Under the pieces are notes generated by a model that saw nothing but the letters and a program-made list of their open reading frames with translations, searched no databases and was not told the DNA's origin. Below are positions 1 to 8,835 of a stretch of 64,000 nucleotides of DNA, one piece after another; within the stretch, counting starts at the first letter, position 1, and each line of letters opens with the position of its first letter. Source of the DNA: Thalassomonas sp. RHCl1. GTDB lineage: Bacteria; Pseudomonadota; Gammaproteobacteria; Enterobacterales; Alteromonadaceae. The stretch is from positions 248,001 through 312,000 of the forward strand of contig NZ_CANDNZ010000002.1 in the NCBI RefSeq assembly GCF_947387555.1. The letters run 5' to 3'. Position numbers and translations under genes: made by a program.

Positions 1-233
1 ATCTCTAAAAACAGCCATTTGGTCATGGCCGCCCACTGGACGATTTCCTCGAGGTTTTGCTGCGCCTGGCTGGCCTTGGCATAAGTACGGTAAATATAAT
101 CCGCATCGGCGGTGGCATAGGCGCTATAACGCGAGCGCATCAATTGCTCCGGGCTGTTGGCTGTTTTTTGTCCGGTAATTAAAGGCTGGCAACAAAGGGT
201 ATATTCAAGTTCAGAACCGCAGGGACAGAGCAT
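1..233 (-). CDS. YchJ-like SEC-C motif protein (partial, 3' end outside window)
   Basis: Reading the reverse strand from the ATG at 231-233 gives an N-terminus beginning MLCPCGSELEYTLCCQPLI, followed by a segment containing RSRYSAYATADADYIYRTY. The CPCGS...CC cysteine cluster is the zinc-binding SEC-C motif, and the RSRYSAY stretch is typical of the YchJ/UPF0225 family, a small protein of unknown biochemical role. About 77 codons are visible. The frame is open to the window edge, so the C-terminal half lies outside. The assignment to the family rests on these motifs. Confidence 0.85.
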   Translation of the reverse strand, partial: MLCPCGSELEYTLCCQPLITGQKTANSPEQLMRSRYSAYATADADYIYRTYAKASQAQQNLEEIVQWAAMTKWLFLE

Positions 234-432
234 AAAAATAAGGTATGTTAATTATTGGGGCGGCTATATTAACACGTAAAAACGCGCTAAAGCCACGAAA
301 CAGGAATTTGGCGTTTAGTTATATGAAATGTCCGGGTTTAGTCTTTTATGTCCGGGAAACATGGTTGATCCGGCACCTGAGTTTTGGGTGCCGGTATTAA
401 GCGAATATAAGCCGGGTTTCAGCAAGAAGCCT

Positions 433-1122
433 TCACAGACTGCCGAACATCTGCTCCTTTAATGCCGCGATTTGCGGGGTTTGCTGGTTAAACATGGCGG
501 AGTATTTGGCATTATTATTAATCACACACATGATTTGGAATAAATCGACGGCAACCACCTCCGGCTCTGCCTGATAATAACTGCCCCAGCTGTTTTGTTC
601 GTTTTGCAGGGCGTCTTTGTCGGCATGACATAAGAAATGCGTTTCGCTGCCGGTAGAATTTAACAAGTCTACCACTTGTTTGGTGCCGGCAAACACCAGA
701 TGTGAATAACCGTTTAAGTACAAAGAAACCCCCATGGTTAAAAATAACGAGATGGTAAAGCGCGAGGAGCTGCTGTAGAGGTTGCCGATTTCGGCAATGC
801 TTGAGCGCTTGACGTTATTTTGTTTGAAAAAGGCCAGCTCCTGCACCGGCGTTTTAGTGTATTGCTCGATAAAAAGCGGTGTCCGCGCGCTTCTTATCCC
901 CAGTGCGGCTTTGATATCCCCCTTTCTCTTGATGGTGATTATTGCCGGTAAGAAGTTGTCGATTTGTGCGTTGAACGTCTGCCTGAAGCCTTCGCTGATA
1001 AAACGCTCAACCTTATTGCGTTCACTGTTTGCCCGCGTGATCAGCTCGGCGGTAAAGGGCAGGGAGCTGTCTTGGCGTTTCTCATTCCTTTCACCGGTAA
1101 CTGCTGGTGTGATAGTGATCAT
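433..1122 (-). CDS. Thermostable hemolysin family protein
   Basis: The product is about 229 residues and matches the thermostable hemolysin (delta-VPH-like) family. Family hallmarks seen are a central EIGNLYSSSSRFTISLF segment, then the helix NGYSHLVFAGTKQVVDLLN, and no signal peptide. Despite the name, the family is thought to have an acyltransferase-like (GNAT/autoinducer-synthase-like) fold, and its biochemical role is unsettled. I start it at the ATG at 1120-1122 because CGGAGT lies 8-9 bases upstream. A longer TTG-started form reaching 1158 has no comparable site. In related bacteria I recall this gene beside AMP-ligase, TenA-like and SDR genes. Here that set lies 27 kb away at 28.9-32.0 kb. 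Confidence 0.8.
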   Translation of the reverse strand: MITITPAVTGERNEKRQDSSLPFTAELITRANSERNKVERFISEGFRQTFNAQIDNFLPAIITIKRKGDIKAALGIRSARTPLFIEQYTKTPVQELAFFKQNNVKRSSIAEIGNLYSSSSRFTISLFLTMGVSLYLNGYSHLVFAGTKQVVDLLNSTGSETHFLCHADKDALQNEQNSWGSYYQAEPEVVAVDLFQIMCVINNNAKYSAMFNQQTPQIAALKEQMFGSL

Positions 1123-1239
1123 ATATTGTACTCCGAGGCGTTGCTTGCTTGAGTTCAATATATAAAGTGAATCTTAATGAAATCTTAAGAAAAGGTAAAT
1201 TTATGCAAAATTGCAGACCATCGGTGAAAATAGCCTGCT

Positions 1240-1650
1240 TTATCTTGGATACGTCTTTTTTAATAAATGCTCGGCAGGGGTTGTGATAAAGGCCTCTTTT
1301 GTTGGCGCGTTAATCATTTTGCCGGAGTGAAAGGAAGTTGTTGTCAGCCTGAGCGGCTTGTTTGCTTGACCTCCCGGTGAACTTTGCAATTTTTGGCTGT
1401 GCCTGGCAAGTGTTTTACTTAGCTTGTTGACGGTTTTGCTGATCTCGGTTAATTCCTGTGATAACTGCTCCAGGCGGCTTTCAAGCTCAGCTAACTTATT
1501 TTTTTTTGTGGGCTGTTGAAAAGCCGTTGTTAGTTGGCTGGCAATGGCGACCGATTGCCCCGGTGCCGCAGCACCATGGTGTTCGCAAAAAAAGCCGCTA
1601 TTGGCCAGTAACAGTGCACATAATATGATGACCAGATAAATGTTTATCAT
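1240..1650 (-). CDS. Small exported coiled-coil protein, unknown function
   Basis: The product has 136 residues. Residues 1-18 form a hydrophobic signal-like or anchor segment. Around residues 48-88 a heptad-rich stretch (KLAELESRLEQLSQELTEIS and onward) predicts a coiled coil. The rest is polar and low in structure. A good ribosome binding site, AGGGGAAG, precedes the ATG. I do not recognise a family. The gene stands alone between the hemolysin-family gene and a PEP-CTERM gene on the same strand. A periplasmic or inner-membrane-tethered protein is inferred. Confidence 0.6.
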   Translation of the reverse strand: MINIYLVIILCALLLANSGFFCEHHGAAAPGQSVAIASQLTTAFQQPTKKNKLAELESRLEQLSQELTEISKTVNKLSKTLARHSQKLQSSPGGQANKPLRLTTTSFHSGKMINAPTKEAFITTPAEHLLKKTYPR

Positions 1651-1787
1651 TTTTCTTCCCCTCGTTTGTGGCCCTCGGGCCGGTGAGTACGGGTGAGCAG
1701 GTCATCCTGATTGACAGTTGTCTTTATACTGATTAATCGATTTCACTTACATTAGTGTGCTGAAGGGGAGAATTGTCTCATAGGTTA

Positions 1788-1921
1788 TGAAAAAAAGTTG
1801 CTGACTACGGGGGCACTACAGCTTACGATGATTTCGTCGATGAAAATGTTTCTCTGGATGATAAGTTCAGAGAAAAAGGCACCGACGACAGTGTCAATGC
1901 CATGTTTAAAGTTGGTGACTA
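1788..1921 (+). pseudogene. Possible C-terminal gene fragment
   Basis: One plus-strand frame is open from just after a TGA at about 1786 to a TAA at 1919-1921. It encodes a protein-like acidic stretch containing DYGGTTAYDDFVDENVSLDD and KGTDDSVNAMFKVGD. It has no start codon and no ribosome binding site. The composition looks like the tail of a secreted protein rather than random sequence, so a remnant of a deleted gene is possible. The stretch lies just past the 3' end of the PEP-CTERM gene. Chance cannot be excluded. Confidence 0.25.
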
Positions 1922-1929
1922 AAGTGTTG

Positions 1930-2724
1930 CTATTTAGCCGTTTTTTTCCTTGCGTTAAAATGCAGGCCAAAGAGAGCTAAGGCCAATAAAGCGATGGTGT
2001 TTGGCTCAGGAACAGCAGTAGCAACATCAAAACTTGCTACCGCACTACCTAAGGTTTCCAGCGTAGCTGAAGCTAAGTAGAAATCACCCGAAATCGCACT
2101 GACATCAAATTCAAGCATACCGTTGAGTAAACTGGCATCGATTAATGACTTGGGAAGGAAAGTTTCATAAGTAAAAAAACCGGTATAACCGGAAGTTTCA
2201 ACACTGTGATCAAGCGTATATTCCTTGCAGGTAGGCATACAGCTGGCAGGAACAGAATCCCAGTGATGGCCGTATTCATTATGTTGATGCTCATACGCCG
2301 TATGTGTTTCCATAAAGCTGGTGCTGGTATTGCCGCTGACAATATTACCGATACTGATGCCTGCGGTTTCAATAATATCTTGCGAGCTATAAGTTAAGTG
2401 CTCGTAGTCATGGGCAAACCATGAGGAGCCATAACCGTCGCTACGCAAGTAGGGGTAATCTCCTCTGCTATTATCCAGGTCTCCGCGATCCCAGGGCCGG
2501 TCATCATCAAAAAAATAGGTGTCGTCGACAAAAGAAAAAGTTACTTTGGCGTAATCATACACCTGTCCGGTTAAATCAAACTGACCCGAGGTGGTATTGG
2601 TTGAGGAGCTTAAGTAAAAATTATCAAGCAGGTTGTCTTCAATAATGCTTGCCTGTGCGGCACTGGTAAAGGCCATAACAGCTGCAAAAGCAAGTAGGCC
2701 GGTAAACCGTTTTGTATCCATCAT
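1930..2724 (-). CDS. PEP-CTERM sorting domain protein
   Basis: This is a 264-residue secreted protein. Residues 1-25 are a signal peptide (hydrophobic core, cleavage near AQA-S). The C-terminus carries the full PEP-CTERM signal: VPEP near residue 240, a hydrophobic helix, and a basic tail RKKTAK. Such proteins are sorted to the cell envelope or matrix by an exosortase (EpsH/XrtA type), and none is present in this window. The body is Asp/Ser/Thr/Tyr-rich with two cysteines in a CMPTC motif and no recognised domain. AAAGGAT precedes the ATG-ATG start. Two other PEP-CTERM genes lie at 21.9 and 27.0 kb. Confidence 0.85.
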   Translation of the reverse strand: MMDTKRFTGLLAFAAVMAFTSAAQASIIEDNLLDNFYLSSSTNTTSGQFDLTGQVYDYAKVTFSFVDDTYFFDDDRPWDRGDLDNSRGDYPYLRSDGYGSSWFAHDYEHLTYSSQDIIETAGISIGNIVSGNTSTSFMETHTAYEHQHNEYGHHWDSVPASCMPTCKEYTLDHSVETSGYTGFFTYETFLPKSLIDASLLNGMLEFDVSAISGDFYLASATLETLGSAVASFDVATAVPEPNTIALLALALFGLHFNARKKTAK

Positions 2725-3060
2725 AATATCCTTTTATAAAGTGGTGGTGATATACATCCCCTTACATCACATATTACTTATTGGCACTGTTGCCTTAGCC
2801 ATCATAAGCAATATTGTATAACTCGGTGACTTCCTTTTTAAACTTCCTGATTCTTGCTACAGCCGGTCACAGCAAAGCATATACCATAAAAAAATAACCT
2901 TAAAATACAAAAGACTGCAATTCGTTGTTTGAGCGGGATAGAAAAAGTGTAAATAAATCAGACGCCTGGATATTGATTTACTTAAAGAAATGGCACTTGT
3001 GAGAAAAATTACTGCTTAACGCACTGCAGACTGAAAAAGTCATCGAAGTTGCAAGCTTAT
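2725..3060. other. Non-coding stretch, nothing clear
   Basis: This A+T-rich stretch lies upstream of the PEP-CTERM gene and presumably holds its promoter. I see no convincing ORF, strong hairpin or known RNA motif in it. Confidence 0.4.
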
Positions 3061-3216
3061 CTATGCGCAAATGTTATCAAAGGCGTTAAGTCCGGCGTTT
3101 CTATTGGTCGCAAAAACAGTCGATTCATCGTACAGCTCTTGCTTTTCTTGTGATTTTTTAATAGCGTTGTCGCCGGTTTTATGGCTTTGTTGAAGTTGAT
3201 TTGTTTTCTGCATCAT
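3061..3216 (-). CDS. Possible small ORF, 51 residues
   Basis: A minus-strand frame starts at the first of two tandem ATG codons at 3211-3216 and ends with TAG at 3061-3063. The predicted peptide is polar and Gln/Lys/Asn-rich (for example KTNQLQQSHKTGDNAIKKS), with a short purine-rich GAAGAA upstream. It matches no family I know. It is called only because the composition looks coding and the rest of the 600-base gap is empty. It could also be a gene remnant. Confidence 0.3.
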   Translation of the reverse strand: MMQKTNQLQQSHKTGDNAIKKSQEKQELYDESTVFATNRNAGLNAFDNICA

Positions 3217-3324
3217 TTCTTCAACAAGGTTTTAATAAAGAAAGCATATAATTACGATAAATTATCGAATATACAATATATCATTAGCCTGAAGTGAAGC
3301 AGGCAACAAGCTTGGACCCATAAC

Positions 3325-5181
3325 ATGAAAAAAAGCATTATCGCCCTTACGTTACTGGCGGCCTTATCCGGTTGCAGCCATGAAGCCAGTCAGCCGAGTA
3401 AAACTGCTGATGAAATAAATACTTATAGCCAGGCAGCCATTGATAACGCTGTTGAGACTTATACTCAGCAATTTATTAAGCAGCAGCCGGCATTGGCGAC
3501 TTCGCTAAACTTGTCATCGGATGTGGCGGGCAACTACCAGGGTACATGGCCGGATTATTCCACTAAAGGCATGCTGGCGATGCAACATAGCATGCGAGAT
3601 GCGCTAGTTTCATTAAAGGCTTTTGATCTTGATGCCATGTCGGACAAAAACAGCCTGCACCTTGGCGTTAATCAGGTGATTGCTGCTTATTATCAGGGAG
3701 ATTTGGCTTTTCCCGGCGGTTATATCGATACCTGGGGCGGGCACCTGCCTTATGTCGTCAGTCAAATTTCCGGACCGTTGATCGATATTCCTGCGGTATT
3801 GCAGGATCAGCACGGGATAAGCTCGAAAGCCGATGCCCTTAACTATCTGCAACGCTTGGCGGCTTTTGAGCTGTTAGTTGACGCGGTGAAATCTAAAGTG
3901 CTGGACGATGCCGGTAAAGGCATCATTTTGCCTAAGGCTTTGTTCCCGAATACCTTAAGTTACCTGGATAACTTTGTCGCGCCCAAAGCGGATGAGCATG
4001 GCCTGGTGACGCATTTCGCTAAAAAACTGGATAAGCTTGAGCAACTTAGCGCGCAGGAAAAACAAGCCCTGGTAGTACAGGCGGCAGAAACGGTGGCGAC
4101 TAAGGTTTACCCGGCTTATCGGGATATCAAACAAACCATGGTAGCACTGCAAAAGCGGGCGCCAAGTGAAGACGGTATCTGGGCCCAGCCTGGCGGGGAA
4201 AGTTTCTATCAGCATGAGATCCGTTACCTGGCAGACTCGAACTTATCTGCCGATGAAATCCACCAAATCGGTTTAGATGAAGTGACGCGTATCACCGCGG
4301 AAATGGATGCTATTTTAGTGTCCCAGGGCATGAAGCAGGGCAGTGTCGGCGAGCGCCTGATCAAGCTGGTGGATATGCCGCAATTTGTTTATGAAGACTC
4401 GGACCAAGGGCGTGCGCAGCTGCTGGCAGATCTGAATAAAGAAATCGATAAGGTGATGGCAAAAGCCCCGGAATTATTTGCCACTATGCCAACCCAGGAA
4501 GTGGTGGTTAAGCGTGTACCCGTGGCTTCACAGGCGGGTGCTCCCGGCGGCTCTTATATGCCGCCGGCGCTGGACGGCTCACGTCCCGGGGTCTATTCCA
4601 TCAACTTAAAGGATATGAAGGCGCAGCCAAGTTTTGGCTTAAAAACCCTGACTTACCATGAAGCGGTGCCCGGACATCATTTTCAGATTTCTTTGAATAT
4701 GGCGCAAAAAGGTATCGGTATGATGCGGCAGAATGCCCAGTTTAATGCCTTTACCGAAGGCTGGGCCTTGTATTCGGAGCTGGTGGCTTATGAGATGGGC
4801 ATGTATGAAAACGATCCCTGGGGTAACCTGGGACGCTTGCAGGCGGAAGTTTACCGCGCGGCACGTCTGGTGGTCGATACCGGTCTGCATCATAAACGCT
4901 GGAGCAGGGAGCAGGCGATAAGCTATTTCCATAACGCTACCGGTACCGCCATGAGTGATGTTGAAAGTGCCATTGACCGTTATATGGCCTGGCCGGGACA
5001 GGCCCTGGGCTATAAATTAGGCATGCTGAAAATTGTTGAACTGCGCGACTGGGCGAAAGCCGAGCTTAAAGAGCTGTTTGATATTAAAGCCTTTCACGAT
5101 TTAGTGCTGTTACCGGGGGCCCGTCCGCTGACCTTGCTGGAGCAGGATGTTAAACGCTGGGTAAAACAGCAAAAAGCCTGA
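3325..5181 (+). CDS. DUF885 family lipoprotein, putative zinc metallopeptidase
   Basis: The product has 618 residues. It begins with a lipoprotein signal peptide whose lipobox LSGC puts the lipidated Cys at residue 17, so it should be anchored in the envelope. The rest matches DUF885 over its usual ~600 residues. A HEAVPGHHFQ motif starts near residue 445, and FTEGWALYSE about 30 residues later supplies the likely third metal ligand, as in gluzincin-like peptidases. Members are predicted metallohydrolases or peptidases, and the substrate here is unknown. The gene is monocistronic and convergent with the oxidase operon, with a perfect palindrome between them at 5292-5321. Confidence 0.88.
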   Translation: MKKSIIALTLLAALSGCSHEASQPSKTADEINTYSQAAIDNAVETYTQQFIKQQPALATSLNLSSDVAGNYQGTWPDYSTKGMLAMQHSMRDALVSLKAFDLDAMSDKNSLHLGVNQVIAAYYQGDLAFPGGYIDTWGGHLPYVVSQISGPLIDIPAVLQDQHGISSKADALNYLQRLAAFELLVDAVKSKVLDDAGKGIILPKALFPNTLSYLDNFVAPKADEHGLVTHFAKKLDKLEQLSAQEKQALVVQAAETVATKVYPAYRDIKQTMVALQKRAPSEDGIWAQPGGESFYQHEIRYLADSNLSADEIHQIGLDEVTRITAEMDAILVSQGMKQGSVGERLIKLVDMPQFVYEDSDQGRAQLLADLNKEIDKVMAKAPELFATMPTQEVVVKRVPVASQAGAPGGSYMPPALDGSRPGVYSINLKDMKAQPSFGLKTLTYHEAVPGHHFQISLNMAQKGIGMMRQNAQFNAFTEGWALYSELVAYEMGMYENDPWGNLGRLQAEVYRAARLVVDTGLHHKRWSREQAISYFHNATGTAMSDVESAIDRYMAWPGQALGYKLGMLKIVELRDWAKAELKELFDIKAFHDLVLLPGARPLTLLEQDVKRWVKQQKA

Positions 5182-5291
5182 CGCAGCTTTGTGTACTAAA
5201 AAGGAATAGCAGAGGTATCACAGGGGAATATTTTCTTTGTTGGTGGCGGAGATACGGGCAAATACCGCCTGGTTTTGCCCGTTAACCGATA

Positions 5292-5321
5292 TTTCGCCGG
5301 GAAAAGCTTTTCCCGGCGAAA
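5292..5321. terminator. 30-base perfect palindrome between convergent genes
   Basis: The two 15-base arms are perfectly complementary with no spacer. The left arm is TTTCGCCGGGAAAAG. It lies between the 3' end of the DUF885 gene and the 3' end of the flavin oxidase gene. It has A/T on both flanks but no long T-run, so it may act as a bidirectional terminator or an mRNA-stabilising hairpin. The hairpin is seen directly and its role is inferred. Confidence 0.55.
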
Positions 5322-5348
5322 GCTGAGTGACTCAGCAGCTAAGACATC

Positions 5349-7181
5349 TTAGTTTTTTCTGTTATTGCTTTTGTCGGCTTTCTGGCCGGTATTGCAAGCA
5401 CAAATCAGCGGATAGTCAACAGGATCTGTTGCTATGGTGCTGACCCCGAGATAATCCACCAGTACTGATTCTGCGGTGCAAAATGCGCCTTCCACCCAGG
5501 CCTGATCGTTGGAAAAGGCAGAGCCGATAATGAAGATGTTTTCATTGCTGTCGCCTGCCATTACCGCCGGTGTCCTGATCCGGTTCATCACATCACAGAT
5601 ATCGTAATGGGCGGCCCAGGCGTGGTAACCGGCGCCAAAGGGGTTGAGGCCCCAGTCCATAAACACGGTTTCCAGCGGCGCCGGGATGGTACCGGCGGCA
5701 TTGGGATCGCCGTAATGGACTTTGGCCAGTTGCAATAACAGCATTTTTTCCATGGTATCGCTGGCAGTCCCTGCGCCATGCAGCGGCTGGTAATCTCGGC
5801 TGAGCGGCGTTTCCCGTCTTTCATTTACCCCCAGCTCCATTTCCTGCCAGAATTTGGTGAAACGCATATCATCGTATGACGCCAACATGCCGTAAACCGG
5901 CGATGCCTGGCTTTCGGGGGCATTATCGCCAAAGTAATATACTTGCCGCAGCGGCAGATCGGTAATGGTGGGGCCAAAGGTATTGTTGGCCAGATCTATG
6001 CTTGGAGGATAAGTGGCGTTTTCCCACCACTGGCTATCAAAAAACATCGCCACTTTAAAGGAAGGCTGCTCAATTACCGACTGCAGGTAATTTTGTACGT
6101 CATTATGGTTAAGGAAGTCATTGATACCGGGTCTGTCTGCCAGGTAGCGGCTGGCGCCGGCTACCAGCTCTAAGGCATTGGGAGACATGGCTAAAAAGGC
6201 ATAATCTGTGGTGAGCGGTACCCCGGAAGGTTTTTCCGGTGAGAGGGAGGTTGCCAGATGATATTCTGTGCTGCCGTTATTGCTCCAGATGGAATGCAAG
6301 CGGATATTCTTGCGCACGGTAAATGCCGCGCCGCTGTCCTGTGCTGCTTCGACACATTTATTATGCAGGGCGACGAATAAGCTGGAAAAACCGCTTGAGA
6401 GGGTTTTAAAGCTGCCGCCGGGGGCAAATTCGCCATTGTAAACGGCGGCATTGGCGGCGTTCCAGTTAATGACATTCGAGCTGTAGCCCCCGGCATCGGC
6501 GGCGTATTGAAAACCTTCGTTGCCGGCCTGATCGTAAAAGACATTCCAGTAGCCTATATTGCCGGCGGTATCCCCGGGGGAATAGACAAACGAGTTAAAC
6601 TCGCTGGTTAAGGTGCCAGAGGCATAAAACTGGCATTGCTCGGCCCGGGTGGTTACCGGGTTGCTGCCGGTGATCAGATTGGAAATATTGCCAATTAAGA
6701 CGCCGGCGGCTTTTTCATTGTTGCCCGGTGTTTTGTACGGGGCAACCGTAGTTTCGGTGTTGCAAAGGTTAGGATCATATTCTCCCACTAAACACTTTTG
6801 ATAAAAATGCTCGCCCCGTAAAAAGAACAGCGGGTTGTCTGTTGTTTGAAAGTCCACCACGACATTGGTGTCGCCGCTGTCCAGCCCTAATTGGGAGATG
6901 GTGGTGGTGACCAGCTGGTGGCCTTCTTTTTTAGCCGGATCCCATTGAATGTAGCGCATACCGCCGACTTCAATATAGGATTTGCCGGTATCGTTTTGAT
7001 AGTGGTGGGAACAAATCCGTCCCGCCGGCAGTCTGTCGCCGGCACCTTCTGCGCCGTAATCGTAATTGCCCCATTCGATAATTTCAACGGTGTCGCTTGC
7101 TGTTGCCTTGCCGCTCGTGAGCAGGCGCCATGCGGTATAAAGTCCTGAGGGGCCGCCGCCAAAAATCGTATATTTAGCCAT
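5349..7181 (-). CDS. FAD-dependent amine/amino-acid oxidase-like protein
   Basis: The product has 610 residues with no signal peptide. The N-terminus has a dinucleotide-binding fold (IFGGGPSGLYTAWRLL, residues 7-22). It is followed by the conserved amine-oxidase patch VGGMRYIQW, which normally contacts the flavin. Near the C-terminus, NIFIIGSAFSNDQAWVEGA matches the second flavin-contacting motif of the flavin amine oxidase / L-amino acid oxidase superfamily. The substrate cannot be read from sequence. It is the second gene of an operon: its start lies 4 bases after the stop of the sarcosine-oxidase-like gene, so the two probably act on related amine substrates. Confidence 0.75.
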   Translation of the reverse strand: MAKYTIFGGGPSGLYTAWRLLTSGKATASDTVEIIEWGNYDYGAEGAGDRLPAGRICSHHYQNDTGKSYIEVGGMRYIQWDPAKKEGHQLVTTTISQLGLDSGDTNVVVDFQTTDNPLFFLRGEHFYQKCLVGEYDPNLCNTETTVAPYKTPGNNEKAAGVLIGNISNLITGSNPVTTRAEQCQFYASGTLTSEFNSFVYSPGDTAGNIGYWNVFYDQAGNEGFQYAADAGGYSSNVINWNAANAAVYNGEFAPGGSFKTLSSGFSSLFVALHNKCVEAAQDSGAAFTVRKNIRLHSIWSNNGSTEYHLATSLSPEKPSGVPLTTDYAFLAMSPNALELVAGASRYLADRPGINDFLNHNDVQNYLQSVIEQPSFKVAMFFDSQWWENATYPPSIDLANNTFGPTITDLPLRQVYYFGDNAPESQASPVYGMLASYDDMRFTKFWQEMELGVNERRETPLSRDYQPLHGAGTASDTMEKMLLLQLAKVHYGDPNAAGTIPAPLETVFMDWGLNPFGAGYHAWAAHYDICDVMNRIRTPAVMAGDSNENIFIIGSAFSNDQAWVEGAFCTAESVLVDYLGVSTIATDPVDYPLICACNTGQKADKSNNRKN

Positions 7182-7185
7182 GTTA

Positions 7186-8394
7186 TTATTCCTTTATTAA
7201 CCAGTTAATGGAGAAGTTGTCGCGTGAGATGGTGTATTGTCCATAGGTGAAGCTGTCGGTATCCGTTTCCAGCATCTGGCAGATCATATCGCCGAGGATA
7301 GGGATAAACTTGGCCGCCCAGCCCGCGGTATAGGTGACTATGCTTTTGTTATTGGCAATATGCTCCGGCATATAGTCAAGCAACAGCTGTTTATTGCTGT
7401 CTTGCGCCAGGGCAATTAAGCAGGTATCGGTAAAGTAGGGCGCATCGCTCAGCCCGGTCATATGCTCGCGTACCCATTGCGAGTCCAGCTGCAGACTTTG
7501 CTCACTGGGCTCGCTCGGACGGTCATCCGGGTCTGTCAGGATAATGCCGTCATCGGGAAAGTCGGTGGCAACGCGGATATAACCCGGGTTCGACCAGTCC
7601 ACTTCTGGGAAACCGTAAAACTGGGCGCTCTCAACCGGCTCCTGGAACACAAACCAGGAAGGATACTGGATATCATGCTGAGTTTTTTCAAAATACGCCG
7701 ACGACATCGGCCAGATGATAATCGGCACTTCCAGCGACAGGGACTCTACCGTGTGATTGACATAAGGCCCGGTGGTAATGGCAAGTTTAGCGGTTTGATA
7801 GGCTCCCTTGTCGGTGGTGACGGTGATCACCCCGTTAGCCGCTGAGTCGATGTTGGTGACTTCTTCGAGTTCATGAAAGTCTGCCAGGCCAGAATTAAGC
7901 GCCTGATCATACATGACCTGCTCGGTGGCTTTGAGGTTGATGGTACCGCCGCCGGCCTGGAAAAAACCTTCGTAATCCGGCGGCAGGTTTTTAAATTGAT
8001 ATTGCTGCTCTATTTGCGCTGCCGTCAGCGGCGTGTAGGGGATGCCAAGGGCGTCCATGGTGGCCTTGGCTGCATCTATGCCGCCTTCCTGGGAGTTTAA
8101 TTTTGGATCGCCAAACCATAAGCTGCCGTCATCGCCAAGCAAGGTTTCCTGAGTCAGTTGGTCCAGCTCCCGCCAGAAGCTTTGCGAGGCGATACACAGC
8201 TCGGCCATATAATCTTGTGCATATTGCAGGCGAAATTGCCGGGAATGCCCGGCGGAACTGCCCTGGTCATTAAAGTAATTGTTTTTCTCTATGACTAAGG
8301 TTTTAAGGCCACGTTTTGTGCCGTGATATGCACAAGAGAGGCCTACGGCGCCACCACCGATAATGATGAGATCGTATTGTGAGTTTTGTTCCAC
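7186..8394 (-). CDS. FAD-dependent oxidoreductase, monomeric sarcosine oxidase / N-methyltryptophan oxidase-like
   Basis: The product has 402 residues, the normal size for the DAO family. The N-terminal Rossmann motif is IIIGGGAVGLSCAYHGTKRG. The GSSAGHSRQFRLQY segment near residue 45 matches the GSSHGxSR signature of monomeric sarcosine and N-methyl-tryptophan oxidases. The C-terminal end is also family-like. The enzyme would oxidise a secondary amine or N-methyl amino acid, giving hydrogen peroxide. It is the first gene of a two-gene operon with the amine-oxidase-like gene downstream. A second-substrate specificity (pipecolate or other) is equally possible. Confidence 0.78.
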   Translation of the reverse strand: MEQNSQYDLIIIGGGAVGLSCAYHGTKRGLKTLVIEKNNYFNDQGSSAGHSRQFRLQYAQDYMAELCIASQSFWRELDQLTQETLLGDDGSLWFGDPKLNSQEGGIDAAKATMDALGIPYTPLTAAQIEQQYQFKNLPPDYEGFFQAGGGTINLKATEQVMYDQALNSGLADFHELEEVTNIDSAANGVITVTTDKGAYQTAKLAITTGPYVNHTVESLSLEVPIIIWPMSSAYFEKTQHDIQYPSWFVFQEPVESAQFYGFPEVDWSNPGYIRVATDFPDDGIILTDPDDRPSEPSEQSLQLDSQWVREHMTGLSDAPYFTDTCLIALAQDSNKQLLLDYMPEHIANNKSIVTYTAGWAAKFIPILGDMICQMLETDTDSFTYGQYTISRDNFSINWLIKE

Positions 8395-8835
8395 TGTATA
8401 TCCTTGTTGTTAGTTATTTTTATAGTGGATCTTGGGAGGTTTCTTTGAAGAACTGCTATTAGGGATAAAGCCGGGATTCGCTAATTTATCTGCAAGAGGA
8501 CATGCCAGATCCTGTATTTATTCCGAGCCCGGGGGTTATTGATGAGGCATGGCTCCTTATTGAGGCTTAGCGCATTTAACAGCTGCACTTTGCATGAAAC
8601 AAGAAACACCAAACAATAAACCATCAGGAGCTGATTAAAATCGGTGAAGATTTCAGGGCTAAAGCAAAGCACAGCCAGGTGCCAAAACTAACAGGCAAAA
8701 AACGCAAACCCGAAACCAATATAGGCGATCTCTTGTGCTGCGTCTATAGCAGAACAAGATGAAGTCGTTTGATTTTTATACTAAAAAGAGACGGGAAAAT
8801 GGCTTGTATAATTTACAGGTTTGCTAGTCTCTGCG
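8395..8835. other. Intergenic stretch, nothing clear
   Basis: This 440-base gap lies between the oxidase operon and the end of the GGDEF gene. A minus-strand frame at 8481-8672 has no ribosome binding site or family features and is not called. The promoter of the oxidase operon should lie near its right end of transcription (about 8400-8450). Confidence 0.35.

Noticed and set aside
433-1158. A secreted pore-forming hemolysin
   Set aside because: There is no signal peptide, and the family name comes from a historic activity. An acyltransferase-like role is more likely.
8481-8672. 63-codon minus-strand ORF
   Set aside because: It has no ribosome binding site, and the composition is not coding-like.
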